From positions 56,535-120,534 of the forward strand of contig CAMCUB010000006.1 in NCBI GenBank assembly GCA_945878845.1: a stretch of 64,000 nt of DNA, in the 5' to 3' direction. Shown here one piece after another: positions 35,499 through 44,378 of this stretch. Below the pieces are notes generated by a model. The model did no database searches and was not told where the DNA came from. It worked only from the letters and a program-made list of their open reading frames with translations. The position numbers and the translations under genes were made by a program. The first letter of the stretch is position 1. Each line of letters starts with the position of its first letter. The stretch comes from Erythrobacter sanguineus (GTDB lineage: Bacteria > Pseudomonadota > Alphaproteobacteria > Sphingomonadales > Sphingomonadaceae).

Positions 35499-38018
35499 AT
35501 GACCGAAACCACTCCCCCTTCCGGCCAACTTTCGACCTGGGCCTACCTGCGCTACCGCGTCACACGCGACATCGGCGGCGGCCTTGCATGGTTCGCCGCA
35601 CGCTGGAAGCAGAGCCGGCTGTTCAGGCTCGCCGCGCTGCTGTTCGGGGCTTTCGTGGCGCTGTGGATCGCGCTGTTCGTGTGGCTCGCGAGCGATCTGC
35701 CCGAGGCCGAGGCGCTGCTCGATTACGAGACCCCGCTGCCGACCGTGGTGCGCGGGATGGATGGTGAGATCGTCCATTCCTACGCGCGCGAGCGGCGGGT
35801 GCAGCTGCAATATGCCGATTTCCCGCAAGAGCTGATCGAGGCCTATCTCGCCGCCGAGGACAAGACCTTCTTCAGCCACGGCGGGGTCGATTTCCTCGGC
35901 ACCGCCAACGCCGTGTTCGACTATGCGACCAAGTTCGGCTCGGGCGAGCGTGCTGTGGGCGGCTCGACCATCACCCAGCAGGTCGCCAAGAACCTGCTCT
36001 TGGGCGACGAATATTCGGTGACCCGCAAGCTCAAGGAAATGATCCTCGCCGGGCGCATCGAGCAGGCGCTGACCAAGCAGGAAATCTTGGAGCTTTACCT
36101 CAATGAAATCCCGCTCGGGCGGCGCTCCTTCGGGGTGCAGGCGGCCGCGCGCGCCTATTTCGACAAGGACGTCGACCAGCTCCAGCTGCACGAGATGGCC
36201 TTCCTCGCGATCCTGCCCAAGGCGCCCGAACGTTACGGCCGCGAAGGTCAGGAGACCGCGGCGCTCGAACGGCGCAATTTCGTGCTCGGCCAGATGGAAA
36301 CTAACGGTTTCATCACCGGCTCCGAACGGCGCGCGGCGGCAGCGATGCCGCTAGGCCTCGTCACCCAGCGGCGCGAACGGTCGGTCGATGCGGGCTATTT
36401 CCTCGAGGAAGTGCGCCGCGAGCTGATCACCCGCTTCGGCGACACGGCCGAGAACGGGCCGAATTCGGTTTATGCCGGCGGGCTGTGGGTGCGCACCAGC
36501 CTTGATCCGCAGGTGCAGTTCGCCGCGCGCGATGCGCTACGCGAGGGGCTCTTGCGCTATCACGGCGGGCGCGCTTGGGCCGGGCCGATCGCAACGCTTG
36601 ACGTCTCGGAAGGCAAGTGGGCGAGCCAGCTGCAATCCTCCCCGCTCGGCATCAGCTACAAGGAGTGGCGCATCGGCGTCGTCACCCGCCGCAGCGGCCA
36701 GAGCGCAAGCATCGGGTTTGCCGATGGCAGCGAGGCGCCGCTGATCGGCCTGCCCAATGCCCTCAAGGCGGGCGACGTGATTGCCTCGAGCCCCTCGGGC
36801 AATGGCTTTGCGGTGCGCACCATCCCCGAAGCGCAGGGCGCGTTGGTGGTCGAGCAGGCGCAGACCGGCCGGGTGCTGGCGATGCAGGGCGGCTTCGACA
36901 ACCGGTTGTCGGACTTCAACCGCGCGACGCAGGCGATGCGACAGCCGGGTTCGACCATCAAGCCCTTCGTCTATGCCGCCGGGCTCGACAACGGGATGAC
37001 CCCTTCGACCCAGGTCGATAACTCGCGCTTCTGCTACTATCAGGGCGCAAACCTCGGCGAGAAGTGCATCCGCGGCTCGGGCAGAGGCGGGCAGCATCCG
37101 ATGCGCTTCGGGCTCGAGCAGTCGCAGAACATCATGACCGTGCAGATCGGGATGACGGCGGGGATGCCCAATGTCGTCAAGGGGATCGAGAAGGTCGGGA
37201 TCGGCAAGTTCCCGGCCTTTCCCTCGACCGCACTGGGCGCCGGCGAGACGACGCTGGTGAAGATGGTCGCCGCCTATTCGGCGCTGGCCAATCACGGGCG
37301 TTTCAATCCGCCGACGCTGATCGACTATGTGCAGGACCGCCGGGGCAAGGTGCTGTGGCGCGCCGATGCCCGCGAGTGCCGCGGGTGCAACATGCCCAAG
37401 TGGGACGGCAAGCCGATGCCGCGCTTCGGGGTGATGGGCACGCAGGCGATGGACGCGCGCACAGCGTTTCAGGTGATGCACATGCTGCGCGGCGCGGTGA
37501 GCCGCGGGACAGCGACGGTTCTGAACTCGCTCGGCCTGCCGCTGTTCGGCAAGACCGGCACCACCACCGGCCCCAAGGACGTGTGGTTCATCGGCGGCAC
37601 CCAGCAGATGATCGCGGGCGCCTATGTGGGCTTCGACAAGCCGCGCAACATGGGCGGCTATGCCTATGGCGGCACGATCTCCGCGCCGATCATCAAGAGC
37701 CTGATCGAGAAGACCAAGCCCAAGTGGTCCGATCTTCCCCCCGTTGCCCCCACCGGCGTGCGGATGGTGCGGATCGACCGCCGCTCGGGCAAGCAGGTGT
37801 TCGATGGCTGGCCGACCGATGATCCCAAGTCGGCGATCATCTGGGAAGCGTTCAAGCCCGATACCGAGCCAGAGCGCTACACCCGTCAGGACGCGATCGC
37901 CGCCAAGCGCAACGAGATCCTCGCGCTGATCCGCGCCGGCCGCCAGAGCGCGGCCGCCGCCGTGGTCGATACGCCGCCCGAGGAAGGCAGTTTCGTCGAG
38001 GAGGGCGGAATTGACTGA
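35499..38018 (+). CDS. mrcA: Penicillin-binding protein 1A, bifunctional transglycosylase/transpeptidase
   Basis: 839 residues. One signal-anchor helix is near 45-70. The GT51 domain has the catalytic Glu in AAEDKTFFSHGGVD and GGSTITQQVAKNLLLG. The transpeptidase has the SxxK site in GSTIKPF, the SxN motif in EQSQNIM and the KTG triad in FGKTGTTTGPKD. It polymerises and cross-links peptidoglycan at the inner membrane. An OB-like insertion lies between the domains, as in Gram-negative PBP1A. No strong ribosome site before ATG 35499. Confidence 0.95.
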   Translation: MTETTPPSGQLSTWAYLRYRVTRDIGGGLAWFAARWKQSRLFRLAALLFGAFVALWIALFVWLASDLPEAEALLDYETPLPTVVRGMDGEIVHSYARERRVQLQYADFPQELIEAYLAAEDKTFFSHGGVDFLGTANAVFDYATKFGSGERAVGGSTITQQVAKNLLLGDEYSVTRKLKEMILAGRIEQALTKQEILELYLNEIPLGRRSFGVQAAARAYFDKDVDQLQLHEMAFLAILPKAPERYGREGQETAALERRNFVLGQMETNGFITGSERRAAAAMPLGLVTQRRERSVDAGYFLEEVRRELITRFGDTAENGPNSVYAGGLWVRTSLDPQVQFAARDALREGLLRYHGGRAWAGPIATLDVSEGKWASQLQSSPLGISYKEWRIGVVTRRSGQSASIGFADGSEAPLIGLPNALKAGDVIASSPSGNGFAVRTIPEAQGALVVEQAQTGRVLAMQGGFDNRLSDFNRATQAMRQPGSTIKPFVYAAGLDNGMTPSTQVDNSRFCYYQGANLGEKCIRGSGRGGQHPMRFGLEQSQNIMTVQIGMTAGMPNVVKGIEKVGIGKFPAFPSTALGAGETTLVKMVAAYSALANHGRFNPPTLIDYVQDRRGKVLWRADARECRGCNMPKWDGKPMPRFGVMGTQAMDARTAFQVMHMLRGAVSRGTATVLNSLGLPLFGKTGTTTGPKDVWFIGGTQQMIAGAYVGFDKPRNMGGYAYGGTISAPIIKSLIEKTKPKWSDLPPVAPTGVRMVRIDRRSGKQVFDGWPTDDPKSAIIWEAFKPDTEPERYTRQDAIAAKRNEILALIRAGRQSAAAAVVDTPPEEGSFVEEGGID

Positions 38019-38061
38019 CGTGCGCCGGAACCGCGAGGTCGCCTCGCGGGTTGGGAAGGGC

Positions 38062-38592
38062 ATGAACCGCTTTATCCGCATCGTCGCTGCCGCGTTCGCG
38101 CTTGCTGCCCTTACCGTCACCACCGCCTCGGCCGAGCTGAAGGGGGGCGCCAAGGCCCCGCTGTTCACGACCCGCGCGGCGCTTGCGGGCAAGGAGTTCG
38201 GCTTCAGCCTCAAGGCGGCGCTCGCCAAGGGCCCGGTGGTGCTCTATTTCTACCCCAAGGCCTTTACACAAGGCTGCACGCTCGAAGCGAACGCCTTTGC
38301 CGATGCGATGCCGCAGTTCAAGGCGGCCAGGGCCACGGTGATCGGCATGTCGGCCGACGATATCGCGACCCTCAAGGATTTCAGCCGCAAGGAATGCCGC
38401 GATGCCTTCCCGGTCGGCGTTGCCTCGCCGCAGATCAGCAAGGCCTATGACGTGGCGATGGCCTCGGGTCTGACGCGGCGCACCTCCTATGTGATTGCCC
38501 GTGATGGCCGGATCGTCGCGGTCCATTCCAACGCCGATTACCGCGACCATGTCGCCAAGACGCTCGCCGCGGTGCGCGCGTTGAGCAAGTAG
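38062..38592 (+). CDS. Exported peroxiredoxin (BCP/PrxQ-like)
   Basis: 176 residues from ATG 38062, which starts with a clear Sec signal peptide ending TTASA (about residue 24); the upstream in-frame extension overlaps the PBP1A end. The thioredoxin fold has the peroxidatic Cys72 in YPKAFTQGCTLEANAF. Typical PrxQ has a resolving Cys five residues later; here that position is Asn/Ala, and the only other Cys is at 112 (KECRDAF). Reduces peroxides, here in the periplasm. The reductant is unknown. Confidence 0.88.
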   Translation: MNRFIRIVAAAFALAALTVTTASAELKGGAKAPLFTTRAALAGKEFGFSLKAALAKGPVVLYFYPKAFTQGCTLEANAFADAMPQFKAARATVIGMSADDIATLKDFSRKECRDAFPVGVASPQISKAYDVAMASGLTRRTSYVIARDGRIVAVHSNADYRDHVAKTLAAVRALSK

Positions 38593-38593
38593 C

Positions 38594-38632
38594 GCGCGGG
38601 CGCCAGGCGCTTTACAATCGCGCCGCCCGCGC
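38594..38632. repeat. GC-rich inverted repeat after the peroxiredoxin gene
   Basis: GCGCGGGCG (38594-38602) pairs with CGCCCGCGC (38624-38632) around a 21-base loop that itself contains GGCGC and GCGCC. It begins next to the peroxiredoxin stop. The T-rich CATTTTGCTTTTCG comes only about 16 bases after the stem, so it is a poor intrinsic terminator but may be a weak or factor-assisted one ahead of prfB. Confidence 0.35.
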
Positions 38633-38678
38633 TAAGCGCGTCGGCCTCATTTTGCTTTTCGCCACGAAGGACTGACCG

Positions 38679-39806
38679 ATGCGGGCCGAGGCCCAGGCTT
38701 ACATCAACCGGATCGAAGCGGCCCTCGCGCTGGTGCGCCTGTCGCTCGACTGGGACCGCGCGCTGCGCCGCTTGGACGAGCTGAATGCGCGCGTGCAGGA
38801 CCCGAACCTCTGGGACAATCCCAAGCAAGCGCAGGCGATCAGCCGTGAGCAGAAGACGCTCGAGACCGCGGTGAACACGGTGAACGAAATCGCCGCCGAA
38901 ATGGCCGACGCGATCGAGTTCATCGAACTGGGCGAGGCCGAGGGCGAAGATTCGATCGTCGATGATGGCCTCGCCACGCTCGCCGCGCTCGCCGACCGGG
39001 CCGATGCCGACAAGGTCCAGGCGCTGCTCTCGGGCGAGGCGGACGGCAACGACACCTATCTCGAAATCCACGCCGGCGCGGGCGGGACCGAAAGCCAGGA
39101 CTGGGCCGAGATGCTGTTCCGCATGTATGGCCGCTGGGCCGAACGCCGCGGCTTCAAGGTCGAGACGGTCGAATATCAGGCCGGCGAACAGGCCGGGATC
39201 AAGTCGGCGACCCTGCACATCAAGGGCGAGGGCGCCTATGGCTATGCCAAGACCGAAAGCGGCGTCCACCGCCTCGTCCGCATCAGCCCCTATGACAGCT
39301 CGGCGCGCCGCCACACCAGCTTCTCGAGCGTGTGGGTCTTCCCGGTGATCGACGACACCTTCGAGATCGAGATAAACCCCGCCGACCTCAAGATCGACAC
39401 CTATCGCGCGTCAGGGGCGGGCGGGCAGCACGTCAACACCACCGATTCGGCGGTGCGCATCACGCACCAGCCGACCGGGATCGTGGTCGCAAGCCAGCAG
39501 GACCGCAGCCAGCACAAGAACCGCGAAATCGCGATGAACATGCTGAAGGCGCGGATCTACGAGGCGGAGATGCGCGCGCGCGAGGAAGCGGCGAGCGCCG
39601 AGCACTCCGCCAAGAGCGACATCGGGTGGGGCCACCAGATCCGCTCCTACGTTTTGCAGCCCTACCAGATGGTCAAGGACCTGCGCACCGGCGTCGTCTC
39701 GACCTCGCCCGACGCCGTGCTCGACGGCGCGATCGACCCCTTCATCTCGGCCGCGCTCGCCCAGCGTGTGACGGGCGAGAAGGTCGAGATCGAGGACGTG
39801 GAGTAG
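38679..39806 (+). CDS. prfB: Peptide chain release factor 2
   Basis: 375 residues in one unbroken frame, so no programmed +1 frameshift is used, unlike E. coli. The PTH-hydrolysing GGQ is in SGAGGQHVNTTDSAVRI. The stop-codon recognition tripeptide region reads RISPYDSSARRHTSF, i.e. SPY where E. coli RF2 has SPF. Recognises UGA and UAA. GAAGGA about seven bases ahead supports ATG 38679. Eight bases separate its stop from the lipoprotein methyltransferase. Confidence 0.97.
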   Translation: MRAEAQAYINRIEAALALVRLSLDWDRALRRLDELNARVQDPNLWDNPKQAQAISREQKTLETAVNTVNEIAAEMADAIEFIELGEAEGEDSIVDDGLATLAALADRADADKVQALLSGEADGNDTYLEIHAGAGGTESQDWAEMLFRMYGRWAERRGFKVETVEYQAGEQAGIKSATLHIKGEGAYGYAKTESGVHRLVRISPYDSSARRHTSFSSVWVFPVIDDTFEIEINPADLKIDTYRASGAGGQHVNTTDSAVRITHQPTGIVVASQQDRSQHKNREIAMNMLKARIYEAEMRAREEAASAEHSAKSDIGWGHQIRSYVLQPYQMVKDLRTGVVSTSPDAVLDGAIDPFISAALAQRVTGEKVEIEDVE

Positions 39807-39814
39807 GCTCGCGC

Positions 39815-40546
39815 ATGGGACTGCGGCGCCTGCTCCCTGTGGTCACGGCCCTTGGCGGGGCGGCGCTGCTCGCCGGGTGCGACGCCATTGCGCCCGCATC
39901 CTCCGACCGCCCCGAAACCGCGATCCAGTTCCCCGCGCCCGACCGGCCGGTGGCCGAGGTCGTCTCCAATCAGTTCTCCAATGAGGACGCGCGCGAGGGA
40001 CGCAACGAGGCGCAGGTCGTGATGGACCTTGCCGACATCCGCCCCGGTATGACCGTCGCCGATATTGGCGCGGGCGAGGGCTATTACACAGTGCGCCTTG
40101 CCGAACGGGTTGGCGCCGATGGCCGCGTGCTGGCGCAGGACATCAGCCGGGACGCGCTCGACCGGCTCGGGCGGCGTGTCGAGCGCGAGCGGCTCGAGAA
40201 CATCTCGATCAAGTTCGGCGACATCGACAACCCGCAGCTTCCGCCCGACAGCTTCGACCGGATCTTCATGGTGCACATGTACCACGAGGTGACCGAGCCC
40301 TATGCCTTCCTGTGGAACATGTGGCCCGCGCTGGGCAATGGCGGGCAGATCGTGGTGGTCGAAAGCGACAGCCCGGTGGGCCGCCACGGGTTGCCGCACA
40401 CGGTGCTGTTCTGCGAGTTCGAGGCGGTCGGCTATGTCCTCGTCGAATATATTGAGCGGCCCGACATCAAGGGCTATTTCGCCCGCTTCGAACGCGGCCC
40501 CAAACGTACTGATCCGCAGGCGATCAAGGTCTGCGATGCGGGATGA
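39815..40546 (+). CDS. Predicted lipoprotein with class I methyltransferase fold
   Basis: 243 residues. The signal peptide ends in the lipobox LLAGC (Cys near residue 22), followed by a 45-residue linker, and then a Rossmann methyltransferase domain. Motif I is VADIGAGEGYYTVRLAE, with LAQDISRDALDRL as the next strand and VHMYHEVTEPY after the DxxxP-like region. A SAM-binding fold outside the cytoplasm is odd; the signal could be cryptic or the domain repurposed. The family is known as a methyltransferase by fold only, and activity is not assured. Confidence 0.75.
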   Translation: MGLRRLLPVVTALGGAALLAGCDAIAPASSDRPETAIQFPAPDRPVAEVVSNQFSNEDAREGRNEAQVVMDLADIRPGMTVADIGAGEGYYTVRLAERVGADGRVLAQDISRDALDRLGRRVERERLENISIKFGDIDNPQLPPDSFDRIFMVHMYHEVTEPYAFLWNMWPALGNGGQIVVVESDSPVGRHGLPHTVLFCEFEAVGYVLVEYIERPDIKGYFARFERGPKRTDPQAIKVCDAG

Positions 40547-40639
40547 ATGCGGGCCGGGCACGAGGTTGCGGCGCGCGGCACTGCGCACTATGGCAAGAAT
40601 TCGAAATACCGCGCCGCTGGGGCGCAGAGGGGATCTTCA

Positions 40640-42043
40640 TTGTTCAAGGGATTGAGCCCGATCGTCTACGGCGGGCGTGAGGTATGGCCGCTGGTCGAAG
40701 GCGGCAAGGGAGTGTCGGCTACCAACCACGCCAGTTCGGGCGCATGGGCGGCCGCGGGCGGGATCGGTACGGTGAGCGCGGTCAACGCCGACAGCTATGA
40801 TGCGGACGGCAACGTCATCCCCCAGATCTACCACGGCCGCACCCGCGAGGAGCGCCACCAGGAGCTGATCCGCTACGCCATCGACGGCGCGACCACGCAG
40901 GTCAAAAAGGCCTACGAAATGGCTGGCGACAAGGGCGCGATCAACATCAACGTGCTGTGGGAGATGGGCGGGGCGCAGGCCGTGCTCGAAGGCGTGCTGG
41001 AGAACACCCGCGGCATGGTGACCGGCGTCACCTGCGGCGCTGGGATGCCCTACAAGCTCGCCGAGATCGCTGCGCGCTTCAACGTTAATTACCTCCCCAT
41101 CGTCAGCTCGGGCCGCGCCTTCCGCGCGCTGTGGAAGCGCAGCTACCACAAGGTCCCCGATCTGATGGCGGCGGTGGTCTATGAAGACCCGTGGCTGGCA
41201 GGCGGGCACAATGGCCTCTCCAACGCCGAGGACCCGACCAAGCCCGAAGACCCGTACCCCCGCGTCAAGGCGCTGCGCGACACGATGCGCGCCGAAGGCG
41301 TCAGCGACGACGTGCCGATTGTGATGGCGGGCGGCGTGTGGTACCTGCGCGAGTGGGAAAACTGGATCGACAATCCCGAGCTCGGCAAGATCGCCTTCCA
41401 GTTCGGCACGCGGCCCTTGCTGACGCAGGAAAGCCCGATCCCTCAGATCTGGAAGGACATGCTGCGCACCGTCGAACCGGGCGATGTGCTGCTCCACAAG
41501 TTCTCGCCCACCGGCTTCTATTCGAGCGCGGTCAAGACCCCGTTTCTCTACGACCTGATGCACCGCTCGGAGCGCCAGATCCCGTTCTTCAAGCGCGGTG
41601 AGGAAGAGGGCACGGTCCAGCTGGGCGAAGACGGCAAGGCGCGCAGCTTCTGGGTCAAGCCGGAAGGCAAGCTCAAGGCCGAAATGTGGATGCGCGCCGG
41701 GCACACCGAGCCGCTCAAGACCCCCGAAGGCACGATCGTCTTCGTGACGCCGGAAGCGCGCGACACGATCCGCAAGGACCAGCAGGACTGCATGGGCTGC
41801 CTGTCGCATTGCGGCTTCTCGGCGTGGAAGGACCACGACGACTACACTACCGGGCGCCTCGCCGACCCGCGCAGCTTCTGCATCCAGAAGACCTTGCAGG
41901 ACATCGCCCACGGCGACGACCCCGACAACAACCTCGCCTTTGCAGGCCACGCCGCCTACCGCTTCAAGACCGACCCCTTCTTCTCGAACGGCTACACGCC
42001 AAGCGTGGGCGAGCTGGTCGAGCGGATCCTGACGGGTGACTGA
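40640..42043 (+). CDS. Nitronate monooxygenase-like flavin oxidoreductase
   Basis: 467 residues from TTG 40640, chosen because AGAGGGGA (40626-40633) gives ideal spacing and the following FKGLSPIVYGGREVWPLVEGG is the family N-terminus; an ATG at 40547 would add 31 residues. A TIM-barrel FMN protein with GVTCGAGMPYKL and VMAGGVWYLREW, FGTRPLLTQES. Enzymes of this kind oxidise alkyl nitronates or reduce enoyl/NAD(P)H substrates. A Cys group DCMGCLSHCGFSAW lies near 400 and may bind metal or Fe-S; this is unusual for NMO proteins. Confidence 0.85.
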   Translation: MFKGLSPIVYGGREVWPLVEGGKGVSATNHASSGAWAAAGGIGTVSAVNADSYDADGNVIPQIYHGRTREERHQELIRYAIDGATTQVKKAYEMAGDKGAININVLWEMGGAQAVLEGVLENTRGMVTGVTCGAGMPYKLAEIAARFNVNYLPIVSSGRAFRALWKRSYHKVPDLMAAVVYEDPWLAGGHNGLSNAEDPTKPEDPYPRVKALRDTMRAEGVSDDVPIVMAGGVWYLREWENWIDNPELGKIAFQFGTRPLLTQESPIPQIWKDMLRTVEPGDVLLHKFSPTGFYSSAVKTPFLYDLMHRSERQIPFFKRGEEEGTVQLGEDGKARSFWVKPEGKLKAEMWMRAGHTEPLKTPEGTIVFVTPEARDTIRKDQQDCMGCLSHCGFSAWKDHDDYTTGRLADPRSFCIQKTLQDIAHGDDPDNNLAFAGHAAYRFKTDPFFSNGYTPSVGELVERILTGD

Positions 42044-42755
42044 GCTAGCGGCGGCGATGGACGATAGCGCCCCGCCGCCCCTCTCGCTCTGGCTGCGCGA
42101 GCTGCCGATTACGGTGCCGATTGCACTGAGCCCGCTGCGCCGGCCTAGTGCCGTTGCGGGGGCGCGGGACGGGGCCGGGCAGCCGGTGATGGTGATCCCC
42201 GGCATCCTCTCGAGCGACAATGCCACCGCCCTGCTGCGCCGCACGCTCGAACTGACCGGATACCGCGTCTACGCCTCCGAGCTCGGTTTTATGACGGGGA
42301 TCCAGGCCGCGACGCTCGCCCGGGCGGCGGACCGCCTCGCCGCGATTGCCGCGGCCGAGCAGCGCAAGGTTGCCTTGGTCGGGTGGAGCCTCGGTGGGCT
42401 CTACGCCCGGGTGCTGGCGCAGCGCCATCCGGAACTGGTCGAACTGGTGATGACGCTGGGCTCGCCCTTCTCGGGTGACCGGCGCGCAAACAATGCGTGG
42501 CGGCTCTACGAGGCGATCAACGACCACAAGGTCGATGCCCCGCCGGTGCCCGATGATCCCGCGATGAAGCCCCCGGTTCCGACAATAGCGCTATGGTCGA
42601 GGAAGGACGGCGTGGTCGCGCCTGCCGCGGCGAGAGGCCTGCCGCATGAGCGCGATGCCGAGGTCGAAGTCCCCTTCCACCACTTCGCGCTCGCCTCGAC
42701 CCGGCCCGCGATCGAACGGGTGGTGGTGGAACTGGGCCGCGCGCTCGAAGGTTAG
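42036..42755 (+). CDS. Alpha/beta hydrolase (esterase/PGAP1-like)
   Basis: 239 residues. The nucleophile elbow is GWSLGG, following VMVIPGILSSDNATA (oxyanion region), with the acid in LWSRKDGVV and the His in FHHFALAS. Small lipase or acyltransferase-like hydrolase; substrate unknown. GTG 42036 overlaps the upstream stop by eight bases; ATG 42057 (MDDSAPPP) is the alternative start. The stop overlaps that of the opposite dehydrogenase (TTAG). Confidence 0.82.
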   Translation: MTELAAAMDDSAPPPLSLWLRELPITVPIALSPLRRPSAVAGARDGAGQPVMVIPGILSSDNATALLRRTLELTGYRVYASELGFMTGIQAATLARAADRLAAIAAAEQRKVALVGWSLGGLYARVLAQRHPELVELVMTLGSPFSGDRRANNAWRLYEAINDHKVDAPPVPDDPAMKPPVPTIALWSRKDGVVAPAAARGLPHERDAEVEVPFHHFALASTRPAIERVVVELGRALEG

Positions 42756-43762
42756 CGCACCAGCGCCGTCAGCACCTGATCGGGCGGGCGGTGCCCGTCG
42801 GCCCACATGCGGATGTTCGCGATCACCTTGTGGCCCGAATCCTCGCGGCCCTCGGCGGTCGCGCTGCCGATGTGGGGGAGGGTCATCACGTTAGGGTGGG
42901 CGATCAGGCGCGGATCGACATGCGGCTCGTCGGGATAGACGTCGAGCCCTGCGCCCGCGAGATGGCCGCTCTCCAGCGCCGCAATCAGCGCCTCCTGATC
43001 GATCAACTCGCCGCGCGCGGTGTTCACGATGCTGCTGCCCGGCTTCATCAGCGCGATCCGGCGCGCGTCGATCATGTGGCGCGTCTCTTCGGTTAGCGGG
43101 CAGTGGAGAGTGAGGATATCGGCCTCGGCCATCAGCGTGTCGACGTCCGCCACATAGCGCGCGCCCAGCATCCGCTCCAATGCCTCGGGCAGGGGCTTGC
43201 GGTTGTAATAGGCAATCTCGAGCCCGAAGGCGCGGGCGCGATGGGCGACCGCCTGGCCGATGCGGCCCATGCCGATGATACCGAGCACCTTGCCCGCCAG
43301 CTTCCTGCCCAGAAGCCCCGAGGGCGCCCAACCGGTCCACTTGCCGCTGCGCACCAGTGCGGTGCCCTCGCGGATGCGGCGCGGCACGCCGATGATCCCG
43401 GCCATGGCGAGATCGGCGGTATCGTCGGTGAACACGCCCGGCGTGTTGGTGACAATGATTTTTCGCGCAGCCGCGGCTGCTAGGTCGATATGCTCCGTGC
43501 CCGCGCCGAAGCTGGCGATGAGGCCGAGGCGCTCTCCGGCTTGCGCGATCAGATCGGCGTCGATCTTGTCGGTGACGGTCGGCACCAGCACGTCGCAATC
43601 CTGCATCGCGGCGGCCAGCCCCTCGCGGGTGAGCGGCACGTCGTCCTCGTTCAGCTGCGCGTCGAACAGCTCGCGCATTCGCGACTCGACCCCCGGCATC
43701 AGGTGGCGGGTGACGATCACGCGCGGAGGGCTGGCGAGCGGGCGGGGAGGGCGCTGGGTCAT
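42752..43762 (-). CDS. D-isomer-specific 2-hydroxyacid dehydrogenase (glyoxylate/hydroxypyruvate-type)
   Basis: 336 residues. NAD-binding motif GIIGMGRIGQAVAHRA, catalytic Arg in NTARGELID, Glu in the GLDVYPDEP region and His in LPHIGSATAEGR, all in standard order. Reduces 2-keto acids such as glyoxylate or hydroxypyruvate using NAD(P)H. The basic residue pair after the Rossmann strand (YYNRKP) suggests NADPH preference, as in GhrA-like enzymes. It is divergent from the SH3 gene with 96 bases between starts. Confidence 0.91.
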   Translation of the reverse strand: MTQRPPRPLASPPRVIVTRHLMPGVESRMRELFDAQLNEDDVPLTREGLAAAMQDCDVLVPTVTDKIDADLIAQAGERLGLIASFGAGTEHIDLAAAAARKIIVTNTPGVFTDDTADLAMAGIIGVPRRIREGTALVRSGKWTGWAPSGLLGRKLAGKVLGIIGMGRIGQAVAHRARAFGLEIAYYNRKPLPEALERMLGARYVADVDTLMAEADILTLHCPLTEETRHMIDARRIALMKPGSSIVNTARGELIDQEALIAALESGHLAGAGLDVYPDEPHVDPRLIAHPNVMTLPHIGSATAEGREDSGHKVIANIRMWADGHRPPDQVLTALVR

Positions 43763-43858
43763 GGGGCGAGGGCTAATCGCTGAGGGGCGGCGCGGTCAAG
43801 GCGCGGATCGACACGCGAGGCTTGAATCCGCAAAGCTTAAGGCGCTATCGCTTGAGGA

Positions 43859-44356
43859 ATGCAGGGATTTCGCCAGATCATCGCTTTTGCCATCGCGCTG
43901 GTGCTTGCCGCCGGGGCCTTGGTCGCGCCGCTCAGCGCGCAGGACCGGGTTCTGCCCTATTGGGCGGCGCTGCGCTTCGAGAAGGTCAACATGCGCGTCG
44001 GGCCGAGCGCGGAATATCCGGTCACCTGGGTCTACACTCGCAAGGGGCTGCCGGTGAAGGTGGTGCGCGTCCGCGAGGGTTGGCGCCTGGTCGAGGATCA
44101 CGAGGGCACGCAGGGGTGGATCTCGGCGAGCCAGCTCGATCCCGAGCGCGGCGGCATGGTGATCGGCACCGGGCTTGCCGAAGTGCGCGCCGGGCCGAAC
44201 GCCGGGGCCGCCATCAAGTGGCGCGCCGAGCCCGGGGTGATTGCGGGCATGAAGAAGTGCAAGGCCGGTTGGTGCGAGGTCGACATCGCCGGCCGCAAGG
44301 GCTTCATGGCCGCCGAGCGCCTGTGGGGCTCGCAGGATCTGCCGGGCGACGCTTAA
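43859..44356 (+). CDS. Secreted protein with two bacterial SH3 domains
   Basis: 165 residues. Sec signal peptide ends in PLSAQD (about residue 28). Two SH3_3-type modules follow: VNMRVGPSAEYPVTWVY...GWRLVEDHEGTQGWI (about 43-90) and a second with AEVRAGPNAGAAIKW...GWCEV (about 107-140). Such domains bind peptidoglycan peptides. The GAGGA before ATG 43859 touches the start codon directly, an unusual spacing, so the start may be slightly later. It is convergent with the thiolase gene. Confidence 0.87.
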   Translation: MQGFRQIIAFAIALVLAAGALVAPLSAQDRVLPYWAALRFEKVNMRVGPSAEYPVTWVYTRKGLPVKVVRVREGWRLVEDHEGTQGWISASQLDPERGGMVIGTGLAEVRAGPNAGAAIKWRAEPGVIAGMKKCKAGWCEVDIAGRKGFMAAERLWGSQDLPGDA

Positions 44357-44378
44357 ACCGCCGCCCGGCCGCTCTCAA

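Noticed and set aside
38679..39806. Programmed frameshift in prfB
   Set aside because: The frame is continuous from ATG 38679 and no in-frame early UGA with a slippery CUU is present.
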